Source: Mucilaginibacter myungsuensis (GTDB lineage: Bacteria; Bacteroidota; Bacteroidia; Sphingobacteriales; Sphingobacteriaceae). Taken from it: a stretch of DNA of 64,000 bases. The position numbers were made by a program, and so were the translations under genes. The notes under the pieces are model-generated. The model ran no database searches. It saw only the letters and a list, made by a program, of their open reading frames with translations, and was not told the origin of the DNA. Where the stretch lies: contig NZ_JADFFL010000003.1 of NCBI RefSeq assembly GCF_015222005.1, positions 310,001 to 374,000 of the forward strand, given 5' to 3'. Positions 24,401 through 32,410 of this stretch are shown one piece after another; within the stretch, counting starts at the first letter, position 1, and the number at the start of each line of letters is the position of its first letter.

Positions 24401-24795
24401 TTCAACGTGCCCGATTCTGCTTTAAGCGCAATGTTCAACGGCGTTACCTCGTTAGCTTTAACAACGATCTTACTTAGCGTTAACGTTGCATAAGATACAT
24501 AGGTTACCGTAACGTTGTAAGTGCCTGCGGCCACGCTTATTTTAAAAGTACCGTCGGCATTGCTCGACACCGCTTTGTTCAGTTCTTTGATCATGATGGT
24601 GGCTCCCGGCAAGGTCTCACCTTTTTCGTCGACCACCTTTCCACTGATCGTTCCTGTTTCTTGTTGCCCCACCAGGTAAGGCAGGCCGTCAGGATTAGGT
24701 ATAGTGGTAGCCTGTGCCGGCAACACGCTTACACATAGCAACGCCGAGGACGCGTATGCTATTACCTTGATTTTAGACAGTAAGTTTTTTTTCAT
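21487..24795 (-). CDS. SusC/RagA-family TonB-linked outer membrane transporter
   Basis: A 1102-residue TonB-dependent receptor with a signal peptide ending near VLPAQA. A carboxypeptidase-like N-terminal domain (GTISGKVVDEKGETLPGATI, residues ~47-125) precedes the plug (ELIIVGYGTQKRANATGAVD, and VESVSVLKDAGSAAIYGARG) and a beta-barrel ending in PLLKSYSFGLNIGF. The length is usual for SusC proteins. No STN domain is seen, so there is no direct anti-sigma coupling. It works with the SusD below it to import a bound oligomer using TonB energy; the substrate is not determinable, since no glycosidase is in the same operon. Confidence 0.95.
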   Translation of the reverse strand: MKKNLLSKIKVIAYASSALLCVSVLPAQATTIPNPDGLPYLVGQQETGTISGKVVDEKGETLPGATIMIKELNKAVSSNADGTFKISVAAGTYNVTVTYVSYATLTLSKIVVKANEVTPLNIALKAESGTLNELIIVGYGTQKRANATGAVDQIRSKNLENRPVTNLTQGLQGQIPNLNLRMLDGKPTQSPTYNVRGTTSIGQGGSALILIDGFEGDPSLLNPNDVESVSVLKDAGSAAIYGARGVFGVVLITTKKGEKGRTSVTYTNNYAIKSPIVRPEVVTDGYTWAKMFAEAFVNGDGAFPQNANKTQKFSQAYLDEFKRRVESGQPYNQVEVNPTTGEYTYYGSEDYYAALYKNTTQSFENNLSVSGGSEKVNFLVSGRMLDQKGLFRYNSDDYTMKNLRARGSVQIAPWLSIENNADYSIMNYHNPLNVGEGGGIWRNIADEGKPTVPLTNPDGSLTFASAYTVGDLMYGKNGFDTQREVFRNITGLRSNFFNNKFRVNADFTFRNTDNDREQKRVQVPYSSFKGVTAFVGTTTNDLSFDLRETRYLATNIYSEFEDRFGKDHYFKAMAGYNYEQSTYNRTAVQRNGIIFEDATDLNLALGQAITTGGGYEQWAILGGFSRLNYSYKDRYLVEVNARYDGSSKFPSNQRYGFFPSVSAGWRVNNEPFWKVSDKLISDLKLRASYGSLGNGNIASYAFQEQFNISQSGVILNGSRPQTTRNPSVLPDGLTWETATTTNVGLDLTMLSGKLSLTGDAYVRKTTDMFTTGLTPPAVFGAGTPRGNYADLTTRGWELSVSWNDRIGSGSKPFVYNVRVTLADNITKIDKYNNPDKLLSDYYEGQTLGEIWGYETEGFFIDAADIESHAKQDPQMRASPTGLWFPGDIKLRDLNGDGFINVGENKVGRSGDRRIIGNSAPRYTYGINLGASWHNLFFSSFLQGVGKQQWYPSTETEMFWGQYNRPYNNIPLFHLGNMWTPENTNAYFPRTMSRAASSNTNRTLGVAQTKYLQNVAYLRLKNIQVGYNLPSKWINRVGMRSAKVFFSGENLFTYSPMYKIVKNTIDVENAVPSDQDLNPGSTNGDGYNYPLLKSYSFGLNIGF

Positions 24796-24850
24796 AGTGC
24801 AATAGTTAATGTTCGGTTCTACGCGTTTTGATGGGCCGCATAGAACGTGA

Positions 24851-24858
24851 CAAAAGTA
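24851..24858 (-). promoter_or_regulatory. Candidate -7 element of the susCD-like operon
   Basis: The minus strand reads TACTTTTG, matching TAnnTTTG, 56 bp before the SusC start. TTTG at 24,875-24,878 is only 16 bp upstream, shorter than the usual 18-20. Confidence 0.45.
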
Positions 24859-25037
24859 TTGGCGACATATGAAGCAAATGTTAAGCTATCTTGATGTATG
24901 TAATTCATTTTTGTGAATACCGACATCTTTACTATACTTATAATGGCAGCATAACACAATAATATGATCTTAAGTTATATAGTTAAATTATTAACTGTCA
25001 ATACTATTTAATACCTTAGCCTTACCAATTAACAGCC

Positions 25038-27626
25038 TTGACATCTATCTGCACCTTCGGTTATCTTAAAGTTAAGCACACGGCGCTTATAGCTCTGGTG
25101 TTGTTATGCCTTACTTTGCCTGATCTGAAAGTAAACGCGCAAAATCAAACCGTGGCCAACGGTGCCATGACGCAGCCTATCGATTTCCCCGCGGCCAATT
25201 GTACTTATAATTGGCTCAGTGACAACCCAACAATTGGCCTGGCAGCACGCGGCAGCGGAAATATCGCAGCTTTTAAAGCTATCAATAACGGTTTCGCACC
25301 GGCGATCGCTAATATTACCGCTACTATTTTGGCGACACCTACCTATGGCTACCGCACTACTACTAAAACGCCGCGGACCATTGCAGTGGTGGATCTTAAG
25401 ACCCATCAGGATGTGGCTGAGATAACCATACCAAATGGACAGATCTTACGGATGAGTCCGGATGGACAGATCTTATATATGAAAGATCCAACCAAGCCTA
25501 ATATGATCTTGTTGGTGAGCACCATTACTAACGATATCGTAGATCAGATCACGTTAAGTGCACCCTACTCGTGGCTTATGTTAAGCCCTGGCGGTGATAA
25601 GATCTACCTGCAAAACAGTGTATTTTCGGGTGCAAATTATGATAAGCTGTTAGTAGTAGATGTGGCTACGCGGACTGAAGAAGCTCCGATCGTTTTATCG
25701 AGAGACCTGTTCAATCCAGACTTGAATGTTGATCCCAGATTTTCTTTCAGTAAAGATGGCAGTAAAATATACATGACCAACGATTGGGGAACATTCAGCA
25801 ACCAAGGTTTATTGGCGATTTTTGACAGGTCTTCAAAACAGATGCTGACCCGGGTACAGGTGAAGCGGCCAACACATGTGATAGAAAGTAAAGACCAAAC
25901 CAAGCTGATCATCACCAGCGCTACGCAAACCATACCGATCCAGTTCTATGACATAGCTACCGGCAACGTTCAAGAGACACCTTTTAACCAATTTACTTAC
26001 TTCACGGTATTGAGCGAAGATGGCAATTACCTATATACCGCCTCTTATGATCATTTGATCAAAATAGATCTGAGGAACAATAGCGTTACCCCTTTCGAGA
26101 CCGGATTTTCGCCGATCTCGGGTATCCAGATCCTGCCTAACAAAGACCATACAAGGATCTTTGTATTGGAGCGGGCTACAGGCAACGTAATTATGATAGA
26201 TGCTAATGACGGAACGATACGTGGCGACAAGATCAATGTCAACGCTTCTAAGTCGTATGGTAATCCTGATATAGACTTTTCTAATTCGAATATGCAGCTA
26301 AGTCCGGATGGTACGCAATTGTATATCACCAATAGGGTTGAGGATTATGCCAACAATAAAAGGTTCGCATACATCTCTGTCGCCGATGTCGCAACACAGA
26401 AAGTGGTAAAAAGGATCGACCTTCCTAATTATGAGGCGCAAGACATACGCCTTTACGATATTGAAAAATATTGTTCTGCCAGCACCATCACCGTCAAGAT
26501 CACTGTTGACCCTGACCCGCCTACCATTACGCCATCTAATAATACATTAGCCGCTCATAATACTACTTATGGCACGCCGTCGACGGCAGGCACTTTCACC
26601 ATATCAGGCCAAAGGATAAATGCGGGCATTTTGGTAACCCCGCCTGCCGGGTTTGAGATAAGTACTAACGGAACAACGTTTACCAATACCACTACAGTCG
26701 GTGGCTCGGGCGATGTAGCGGCTACCACCGTGTACATCAGGCTGGCGGCTACCGCTAACGCGGGTAATCTTTATGGCGGCAACATTATGATCAGCAACGG
26801 TAACTTAAGCCTCACCAAAGCTATCCCTACAAGCAGTGTTGCACCGGCAGCACTTGAACTTAAAGCAACTAACGTCACCAAAAAATATGGCGAGACCCTG
26901 ACCGGCGGACCGGGTTCTACAGCCTTTACTGCCGCCGGATTAAAAAATAACGAGACCATTGGCAGCGTCACCGTTACTTACGGAACTGGCGCTGCGACGA
27001 GGGATGAAGTACGGTCGCATACAGGTTCGGTGAAGATAGATCAGCCTACGGGCGGTACTTTTCTGGCCGGTAATTATCAGATCGACCGGTCGGATGCTGA
27101 CATCATTGTAGAGCAGGCTACGCTAACCGTTACTGCTGATGACAAGCAACGTTATTATAACGAAGCCGACCCGATCTTTACTTTTAAATATAGCGGCTTT
27201 GTAGATCCGGATGATGAGAGCGTGCTTACCGGTACCCCTAACGCCTTTACCACCGCTACAAAAGCATCGCCGGTGGGTAAATATCCTATCAATATTACCG
27301 GAGGCGCCGCGCTGAATTATAAAATAGAGGGTAAAGCCGGTACGCTGACCATCATCTCGCGCTCGGTCACCCCCGCTAACGCTTTTACACCTAATGGCGA
27401 CGGCATTAACGATACCTGGAACATCGCCAACATTAACCAATACCCTAAAGCCACCGTGCAGGTGTACACCCGGTCGGGCAGTCAGGTGTTCTATGCTTTA
27501 GGCTACCATACTCCTTGGGATGCAACGAGTAATTCAGGCGTGCTTCCTACAGGGACATATTACTATGTTATTGACCTTGGTAATGGCACCGACCCTATGA
27601 AGGGATCACTATTGGTTATCAGATGA
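25038..27626 (+). CDS. Exported propeller/MBG protein with T9SS-type gliding C-terminal domain
   Basis: An 862-residue protein. The frame opens after a stop at 25,017 and has no ATG before the signal peptide (ALIALVLLCLTLPDLKVNAQ), so TTG at 25,038 is the likely start. Residues ~100-475 are YVTN-like propeller repeats (ILRMSPDGQILYMKD, WLMLSPGGDKIYLQN, FSFSKDGSKIYMTND). Residues ~490-770 hold Ig-like and MBG-type modules (LELKATNVTKKYGETLTGG, LTVTADDKQRYYNEADPIFT). The C-terminus ~776-862 (ANAFTPNGDGINDTWNIANI) is the CHU_C domain that directs type IX secretion to the cell surface. It probably acts as an adhesin or glycan-binding surface protein. Confidence 0.8.
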   Translation: MTSICTFGYLKVKHTALIALVLLCLTLPDLKVNAQNQTVANGAMTQPIDFPAANCTYNWLSDNPTIGLAARGSGNIAAFKAINNGFAPAIANITATILATPTYGYRTTTKTPRTIAVVDLKTHQDVAEITIPNGQILRMSPDGQILYMKDPTKPNMILLVSTITNDIVDQITLSAPYSWLMLSPGGDKIYLQNSVFSGANYDKLLVVDVATRTEEAPIVLSRDLFNPDLNVDPRFSFSKDGSKIYMTNDWGTFSNQGLLAIFDRSSKQMLTRVQVKRPTHVIESKDQTKLIITSATQTIPIQFYDIATGNVQETPFNQFTYFTVLSEDGNYLYTASYDHLIKIDLRNNSVTPFETGFSPISGIQILPNKDHTRIFVLERATGNVIMIDANDGTIRGDKINVNASKSYGNPDIDFSNSNMQLSPDGTQLYITNRVEDYANNKRFAYISVADVATQKVVKRIDLPNYEAQDIRLYDIEKYCSASTITVKITVDPDPPTITPSNNTLAAHNTTYGTPSTAGTFTISGQRINAGILVTPPAGFEISTNGTTFTNTTTVGGSGDVAATTVYIRLAATANAGNLYGGNIMISNGNLSLTKAIPTSSVAPAALELKATNVTKKYGETLTGGPGSTAFTAAGLKNNETIGSVTVTYGTGAATRDEVRSHTGSVKIDQPTGGTFLAGNYQIDRSDADIIVEQATLTVTADDKQRYYNEADPIFTFKYSGFVDPDDESVLTGTPNAFTTATKASPVGKYPINITGGAALNYKIEGKAGTLTIISRSVTPANAFTPNGDGINDTWNIANINQYPKATVQVYTRSGSQVFYALGYHTPWDATSNSGVLPTGTYYYVIDLGNGTDPMKGSLLVIR

Positions 27627-27635
27627 AGATCTTAA

Positions 27636-30068
27636 TTACAAACCCACCTTCCATTGGTTATCATAAAAGCCGGCGTGTAATAAATGCCCTGCACCGTCCT
27701 TTAACATATCCAGCTTAAACAACATTATATCAGCAAAACCGCTGCCACCGGTAAAATATTGGTTGGCGTTGGTGGCGTTCATCCCATCGATGCCCGTGCC
27801 TGATATAACCGATACGCTATTATCGGCCGTGCCTGCTATCGGCCAAACAAAGTAGGCGCCTATATCGGTACCGGTCCATTGCTTGCCACCGATCTTGGCC
27901 GAGCCTTTGGTTATGTTGATCGGGCAATCAAACAGCAATGTTTTCCAAGCCGAATTGGTGGTCGCATTGCCGATCAATACCACATTACGGCCCGGGTATT
28001 TTGCTTTGCTATATTCCTTATCGCTAATGATATCGAAAGCACCGTTACCGCGGTAGTACCAGCTTTCAGCATCGTAACGGGCTTTATTTTCGGCCCATTG
28101 TTTTTCTTGCTCGGTGCCGCCCGTGCCGTACACGTAAAGCATGCGCTTGTTAAAACCATCCTTAAAAGTGCCATTGCGGTGCGGGCCTTTCTCTGTAAAA
28201 GCTGGCTGGGCGATAAGCTTCCAGCTATTATTTTCTTTTTTGATGAAGATGCTGTCCTTATCTCCTTTAGTGGTGTAATTTAGAGCCATTGCGCCATCCA
28301 AAGTCACCTTTATTTCCTTACCGGCTGCAAAGCCATCTAAAGTTAACTTTAACAATTCAACGTTCTCTGTCGATCCCGAAATTGTTCCTGACTGTTTATT
28401 CTTATTCAATTTCACCTTACTGTACTGAAAAGGGACCTGCTGCTGATAAATAGTAGCCCAATGATCTTTGGCCGATATACCGGGGCTTGCTGTAGTGAAA
28501 TCAATATTTAAAACATCGGCAACGACCGGGATCTTGTGCCATTTGAACAGGTCAAAGATCGGCTTCCAGTCTACCGATTCGTCGCTGTACCAATGCGAAC
28601 CGCCTGGATATTCATAATAGTTCATATCCGAGTGGAACGGTGCCAGCAATTGCTTCATCTGCCGGGCAAAGTTTACCGATACGGTCTCGTCCGCATCGCC
28701 ATGCAAGATGTAAACGCCTAATTGTTTGTAGTTATTGATGAGCTTGGGCACATCGCTTTGGTTACTGGTACGGAGCAGCACTTTACCCAGATCAAATGAA
28801 CTGGTATCAGGCACCACGCCATCCGCCGAGCCATAAGTTTTCAAGGTAGGATAACCCGCGCAAGGTGCGATCGCCGCCCATTTATCAGGATAAGTTGCCC
28901 CCAGGAACCAGGTACCATGGCCACCCATGGAATGCCCCGTCAGGTAGACCTTCTGCGGATCTGGTTTGTATTCTTTTTTGGCGATATCCAAAACTTCCAG
29001 CGCGTCCAACCTGCCCCAATCTTCCCAGTTGAACCCACGTGGGCGGCGGTTAGTAGGGCTGACCAGATTGCCCCAGTCTTTGCTTTTATAAGCGCGGACC
29101 TGATTGATCGCCTCAACACCCGCGCCATGTACCGAAAAAAACAGCGCCTCGCCATCCTTTTGCCCGCCAACCTGCGGCGCGACAGAATAGTACTGCAAGC
29201 TGCCATCAATATTGCTGATAAAGGTTTGGCTGTATTTATCATCCTTAAGGGCGCTCTCTATTTTGATAGTGGCTTTATCCAGCACCTTGCCGCCATTCGT
29301 CAGAATCAGGGCACACTCGTTAAAACCTTTGGCCTTTACGGTGCTGCCATCAAACTCAAAATAAACTTTGCGGGTGCTGTAGGCCGGCACGGTCTGCAAG
29401 GTGCTGCTTACCTCTTTACCGCCCAGGTTGCTCTGCAATTTAAGGTTGGCAAGCTGAGTTGCTGTTGTATTGATCACCAACACTGCAGCCTTTTGTTTAT
29501 CAGCACTTTTACCGGGGACGATGAACGGAGCGGTCATATCCTTGGTGTCCAAGATCACCGCTTTATCAGGGAACATCAGCGCGCCTTGCAACAGGCCGCC
29601 ACGCACGAAGATATCATTCTTGCCTTTCTTTAATTTTACCACGGCGTTCATCCAGCCAAAACGATATGGGTCGCCCATGTGTAGCGCACCGTTTATAAAT
29701 ACCGCACTGTTGCCCTGGATATTCAGCACAGCTGCCTGGTCTTTTGGCGAATCATAAGTAAAATAGGTGTAAGTACCCTCTCCTCCCCTCGCACGGAAAC
29801 GTTTGGCGGTATCCGCAGTGATCTTGGTCCATTTGGCAGAGCCTATGGCATCGCCCTCTTTGGGAGTGCCTAAAGTGCCTTTGTACATGGCATAAGCTAC
29901 CGGATCTTGATAAATGGCAGCCCTGTTATAGTTAGCAGTAACACGAATGGTAAGCCCTGATGTAAAGTGATGCACATCCTGCGCGATAGCAGTGATGGAC
30001 AAGCACAATATGATAAGCAAAAGAGATAAGAACCGAAACGGTTTAATTGAGGAAAGATGAATGGCCAT
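27636..30068 (-). CDS. Exported prolyl-oligopeptidase-like serine hydrolase
   Basis: About 810 residues from ATG 30,066-30,068; the upstream TTG at 30,101 lies in a terminator hairpin. A signal peptide is present (FLSLLLIILCLSITAIAQ). The alpha/beta-hydrolase core carries VYLTGHSMGGHGTWFLGATY (nucleophile Ser in GHSMGG), ILHGDADETV (acid Asp) and YPGGSHWYSD (His). An N-terminal region of ~300 residues and a C-terminal ~280-residue beta domain surround it, so it is larger than a simple esterase. It may cleave peptides or acylated glycans in the periplasm. Its 3' end is convergent with the T9SS protein gene, 9 bp apart. Confidence 0.75.
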   Translation of the reverse strand: MAIHLSSIKPFRFLSLLLIILCLSITAIAQDVHHFTSGLTIRVTANYNRAAIYQDPVAYAMYKGTLGTPKEGDAIGSAKWTKITADTAKRFRARGGEGTYTYFTYDSPKDQAAVLNIQGNSAVFINGALHMGDPYRFGWMNAVVKLKKGKNDIFVRGGLLQGALMFPDKAVILDTKDMTAPFIVPGKSADKQKAAVLVINTTATQLANLKLQSNLGGKEVSSTLQTVPAYSTRKVYFEFDGSTVKAKGFNECALILTNGGKVLDKATIKIESALKDDKYSQTFISNIDGSLQYYSVAPQVGGQKDGEALFFSVHGAGVEAINQVRAYKSKDWGNLVSPTNRRPRGFNWEDWGRLDALEVLDIAKKEYKPDPQKVYLTGHSMGGHGTWFLGATYPDKWAAIAPCAGYPTLKTYGSADGVVPDTSSFDLGKVLLRTSNQSDVPKLINNYKQLGVYILHGDADETVSVNFARQMKQLLAPFHSDMNYYEYPGGSHWYSDESVDWKPIFDLFKWHKIPVVADVLNIDFTTASPGISAKDHWATIYQQQVPFQYSKVKLNKNKQSGTISGSTENVELLKLTLDGFAAGKEIKVTLDGAMALNYTTKGDKDSIFIKKENNSWKLIAQPAFTEKGPHRNGTFKDGFNKRMLYVYGTGGTEQEKQWAENKARYDAESWYYRGNGAFDIISDKEYSKAKYPGRNVVLIGNATTNSAWKTLLFDCPINITKGSAKIGGKQWTGTDIGAYFVWPIAGTADNSVSVISGTGIDGMNATNANQYFTGGSGFADIMLFKLDMLKDGAGHLLHAGFYDNQWKVGL

Positions 30069-30081
30069 ACACAAACCTAAC

Positions 30082-30113
30082 AAAAAAAGAGCGCCCCGCA
30101 AAAGGCGCTCTTT
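30082..30113 (-). terminator. Terminator of the ECF sigma gene
   Basis: On the minus strand AAAGAGCGCC (complement of 30,104-30,113) pairs with GGCGCTCTTT (complement of 30,086-30,095), followed by TTTT to 30,082. It separates the sigma gene from the hydrolase downstream. Confidence 0.75.
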
Positions 30114-30176
30114 AGTGGTGTATATAGTACATAGTTTAGTTTATAGAGATGGGAATTGGTTTGATGTGAGCAATAT

Positions 30177-30743
30177 TCAGGCGGTCATAGCCATGGCTTT
30201 GAGCGGAATGCGTACGTTAAGCGAAACGCTTTTGCGCAAAGCCGTACGTGCCCGGCAAACGTGCGTACGCGATTGCAGTACAGTAATATTGGTCAGCTCG
30301 GCTATCTCCTGGTGACTGTAGCCTTCTATGGCGAACAGGTTGAATGCAACTTTATGGTGTAGCGGCAGTTTGTTCAGGCTATCGTACAGGTAGGCGGTAT
30401 CGTCGGTTTGATAGTCAGTATAGCTGTTCAGTGCGTACAGGCAATCGTCAATATCCACGGTCATCACCTGTTTTTGCTTTTCGCGGTAAGCGGTTAGCGC
30501 GGTGTTGACCATAATGCGGCGCATCCAGCCTTCAAAGCTGCCCTCGCCGGTGTACAAGTGTATCTTGGTGAACACCTTTACAAAAGCATCCTGCAAAATA
30601 TCCTCAGCCTCGGCGGTGTTATTAGTGTAGCGGCGGCAAAGGGCCAGCATACGGCCGGCGTAGTGCCGGTAAACGGTTTCCTGAGCACGCCTGTCGCCTT
30701 TTTTGCAGGCGGCTATGTGTGCATCGGTAATTAAAATTTTCAT
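30177..30743 (-). CDS. ECF-type RNA polymerase sigma factor
   Basis: A 188-residue sigma-70 family protein. Region 2 is seen as AEAEDILQDAFVKVFTKIHL and GWMRRIMVNTALTAYREKQK; region 4 is seen as LPLHHKVAFNLFAIEGYSHQ with EIAELTNITVLQSRTHVCRA. Region 4 usually reads xxGxVxSRxxRAR; here VLQSRTHVCRARTALRKSV is close. It redirects RNA polymerase to stress or envelope genes. There is no FecR-like or zinc-finger anti-sigma next to it, and the nearby SusC lacks an STN domain, so its input is unknown. Terminators lie both upstream and downstream, suggesting it is transcribed alone. Confidence 0.9.
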   Translation of the reverse strand: MKILITDAHIAACKKGDRRAQETVYRHYAGRMLALCRRYTNNTAEAEDILQDAFVKVFTKIHLYTGEGSFEGWMRRIMVNTALTAYREKQKQVMTVDIDDCLYALNSYTDYQTDDTAYLYDSLNKLPLHHKVAFNLFAIEGYSHQEIAELTNITVLQSRTHVCRARTALRKSVSLNVRIPLKAMAMTA

Positions 30744-30767
30744 GATCGGTAAGGTAAATTGTGATAG

Positions 30768-30797
30768 AAAGGCCCCCGCCTTGCGCGGGGTAGCCTT
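30768..30797. terminator. Hairpin between lipoprotein and sigma genes
   Basis: AAAGGCCCCCGC (30,768-30,779) pairs with GCGGGGTAGCCTTT (30,784-30,797) with a small bulge. It lies just downstream of the minus-strand lipoprotein gene and can serve as its terminator. Confidence 0.65.
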
Positions 30798-30820
30798 TCG
30801 GTTAAAAAATATAGGTGATA

Positions 30821-31615
30821 TTAATTTTTGTAGGTGTACTTCAACGTAGCGGTAACCTCGTTAGGGTTCTCTTTTGTTGTAGTCTTTTTGGTGGCAATGG
30901 TAGGGTAACCTTTGTCATCATAAGTGTAAGTGTAAATGCTGGTCTCAACCACTTGGTTAAGCGCATCCTTGGTCACCTCTTTAGTGATGTTGTTAGCCGA
31001 TACTACGGAGTAGAAAGTTGCCGAGATGTCTGAAGTGATGGTCAGCGGGTTAACTTTAGCATCGTACTCAAAGGTGGTGGTCTCGTTCAACTCGTACTTC
31101 TCCTCTAACGGCGACCACATGTATTGGGTCTGCGTGGTCACGCTGCCGGCTGCATTGTAAGCATAGGTGATCTTGTAGAACGGCGTAACCACATTACCCG
31201 ACTTAGCGAACGCTTTGATCTCGCTAACCCTGCCATTTTGGGTAGTGAACTCGGTATAGCCGGTCAGTGCTGGATTAGCACCTGTGCTGAAATACTCGAC
31301 CTTAGATATGCTGTTGCCGTTGTAGGCGAACTTTAATTGTACCAGGTTCATGCTGGCAACCGTTAGCTTTTTGGTAGCATCGTAAGTAAAGTCGATGTTA
31401 GTAGTGGTAGGGCCATCTTTGGTGACCATTTTGCTCAACTTGTTATCGCCGTTGTACTCAAAAGTGGTATTGTCGGTACCTTCTTCTATCTTCACCAATT
31501 GGCGGGTGATCGTTGGGTTGGTTACTACTTCCTTATCTTTTTTGCATGAGGTAGCGAAAATTGACGCGGCTGCAAACATGGCTACAGCGGCAGATCTTGT
31601 GATCGTTTTTAACAT
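30821..31615 (-). CDS. Putative lipoprotein with RHS-like YD strand repeats
   Basis: A 264-residue protein with a lipoprotein signal (AAVAMFAAASIFATSCKKDK; Cys at residue 24). The mature part is made of repeated beta hairpins such as FEYNGDNKLSKMVTKDG, FTYDATKKLTVAS, FEYDAKVNPLTITS and YTYDDKGYPTIATKK, the pattern of DUF4595/RHS-type repeats found in Bacteroidota lipoproteins. It should be anchored in the outer membrane. Function unknown. A canonical promoter lies 40-70 bp upstream; no operon with the sigma gene is indicated because of the hairpin between them. Confidence 0.75.
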   Translation of the reverse strand: MLKTITRSAAVAMFAAASIFATSCKKDKEVVTNPTITRQLVKIEEGTDNTTFEYNGDNKLSKMVTKDGPTTTNIDFTYDATKKLTVASMNLVQLKFAYNGNSISKVEYFSTGANPALTGYTEFTTQNGRVSEIKAFAKSGNVVTPFYKITYAYNAAGSVTTQTQYMWSPLEEKYELNETTTFEYDAKVNPLTITSDISATFYSVVSANNITKEVTKDALNQVVETSIYTYTYDDKGYPTIATKKTTTKENPNEVTATLKYTYKN

Positions 31616-31654
31616 AGATGTGTTTTATTAATTGTGAATAAATTATTTATACCG

Positions 31655-31685
31655 CAAAAGTAGGCGCGGCATAAAAACACATCAA
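31655..31685 (-). promoter_or_regulatory. Bacteroidota-type promoter of the lipoprotein gene
   Basis: On the minus strand TTG (complement of 31,683-31,685), a 20-bp spacer, and TACTTTTG (complement of 31,655-31,662) match the consensus well. Predicted leader ~35-40 nt. Confidence 0.65.
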
Positions 31686-31725
31686 TCACACGTTGGGGTG
31701 ATGTTAAAAACGGGGCAGATCGGGA

Positions 31726-32352
31726 TCAGTAATTATTTTTGAGGGCTTTGGCTACCGCTTCGCTCTTGGAATTTACGTGGAGTTTCTCGTAGATCTTTTT
31801 GATATGGGAGCGTACCGTATCGATGGAAATGTACAGATCGACAGCGATCATTTTATAGCTGTGGCCATTCACCAGCAACTGCAAAACCTCAGCTTCGCGG
31901 TCGGACAGATCAAAGTTATCGCCCGGGGAATTGCCTTTCGAGAACATTTTCAGCACTTGCGAAGCGATAGACGACGTCATTGGTGCGCCGCCGGTTTGGG
32001 CGTCCTGAATGTACTCTAATAGCTTTGCAGGGGGTGTTTTTTTAAGCAGATAGCCATTGGCTCCGCTCTTTATGGCTTCAAAAACATTCTGATTATCATC
32101 AAATACAGTGAGCATCAGGATCTTTACGTCACTGTTATGCTTGCGGAGCAGTTTTAGCCCGGCAAGCCCGTCAACATTGGGCATGTTGATATCCATTAAT
32201 ATTACGTCGGGTTTAATGGTGTCGCATTGCTGCACCACATTACTACAGTCGGGGAAAGACCCGGCATATTCAAAGCCTTCGGTGCCACTCAGCAGAATGG
32301 CCAGCCCATCGCGCAATTGCGGATTGTCCTCGTATAGTAATACGCGTATCAT
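31726..32352 (-). CDS. LuxR/NarL-family two-component response regulator
   Basis: A 208-residue regulator. The receiver domain (1-120) carries the acid pair Glu8-Asp9, the phosphoacceptor Asp54 in VILMDINMPN, Thr82 (LTVFDD) and Lys104 (LLKK). The C-terminus (~148-208) is a LuxR-type helix-turn-helix (LSDREAEVLQLLVNGHSYKM, STDTVRSHIKKIYEKL-like sequence). It is encoded 58 bp downstream of a large propeller histidine kinase in the same direction and is almost certainly its partner. It likely activates genes in response to an extracellular nutrient. Confidence 0.95.
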   Translation of the reverse strand: MIRVLLYEDNPQLRDGLAILLSGTEGFEYAGSFPDCSNVVQQCDTIKPDVILMDINMPNVDGLAGLKLLRKHNSDVKILMLTVFDDNQNVFEAIKSGANGYLLKKTPPAKLLEYIQDAQTGGAPMTSSIASQVLKMFSKGNSPGDNFDLSDREAEVLQLLVNGHSYKMIAVDLYISIDTVRSHIKKIYEKLHVNSKSEAVAKALKNNY

Positions 32353-32410
32353 TAATAGTTAATAGTTAAGCGCAAAGTAGGCAAAACAAAACCCGCCGTC
32401 AATCACATAT

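Noticed and set aside
19686-24795. A complete polysaccharide utilisation locus
   Set aside because: No glycosidase or sensor is in the same operon; GH78 and GH95 are more than 18 kb away and separately transcribed.
28917-29633. Long + strand ORF opposite the serine hydrolase
   Set aside because: It is a mirror frame of a well-supported gene and has no start signal or recognisable domain.
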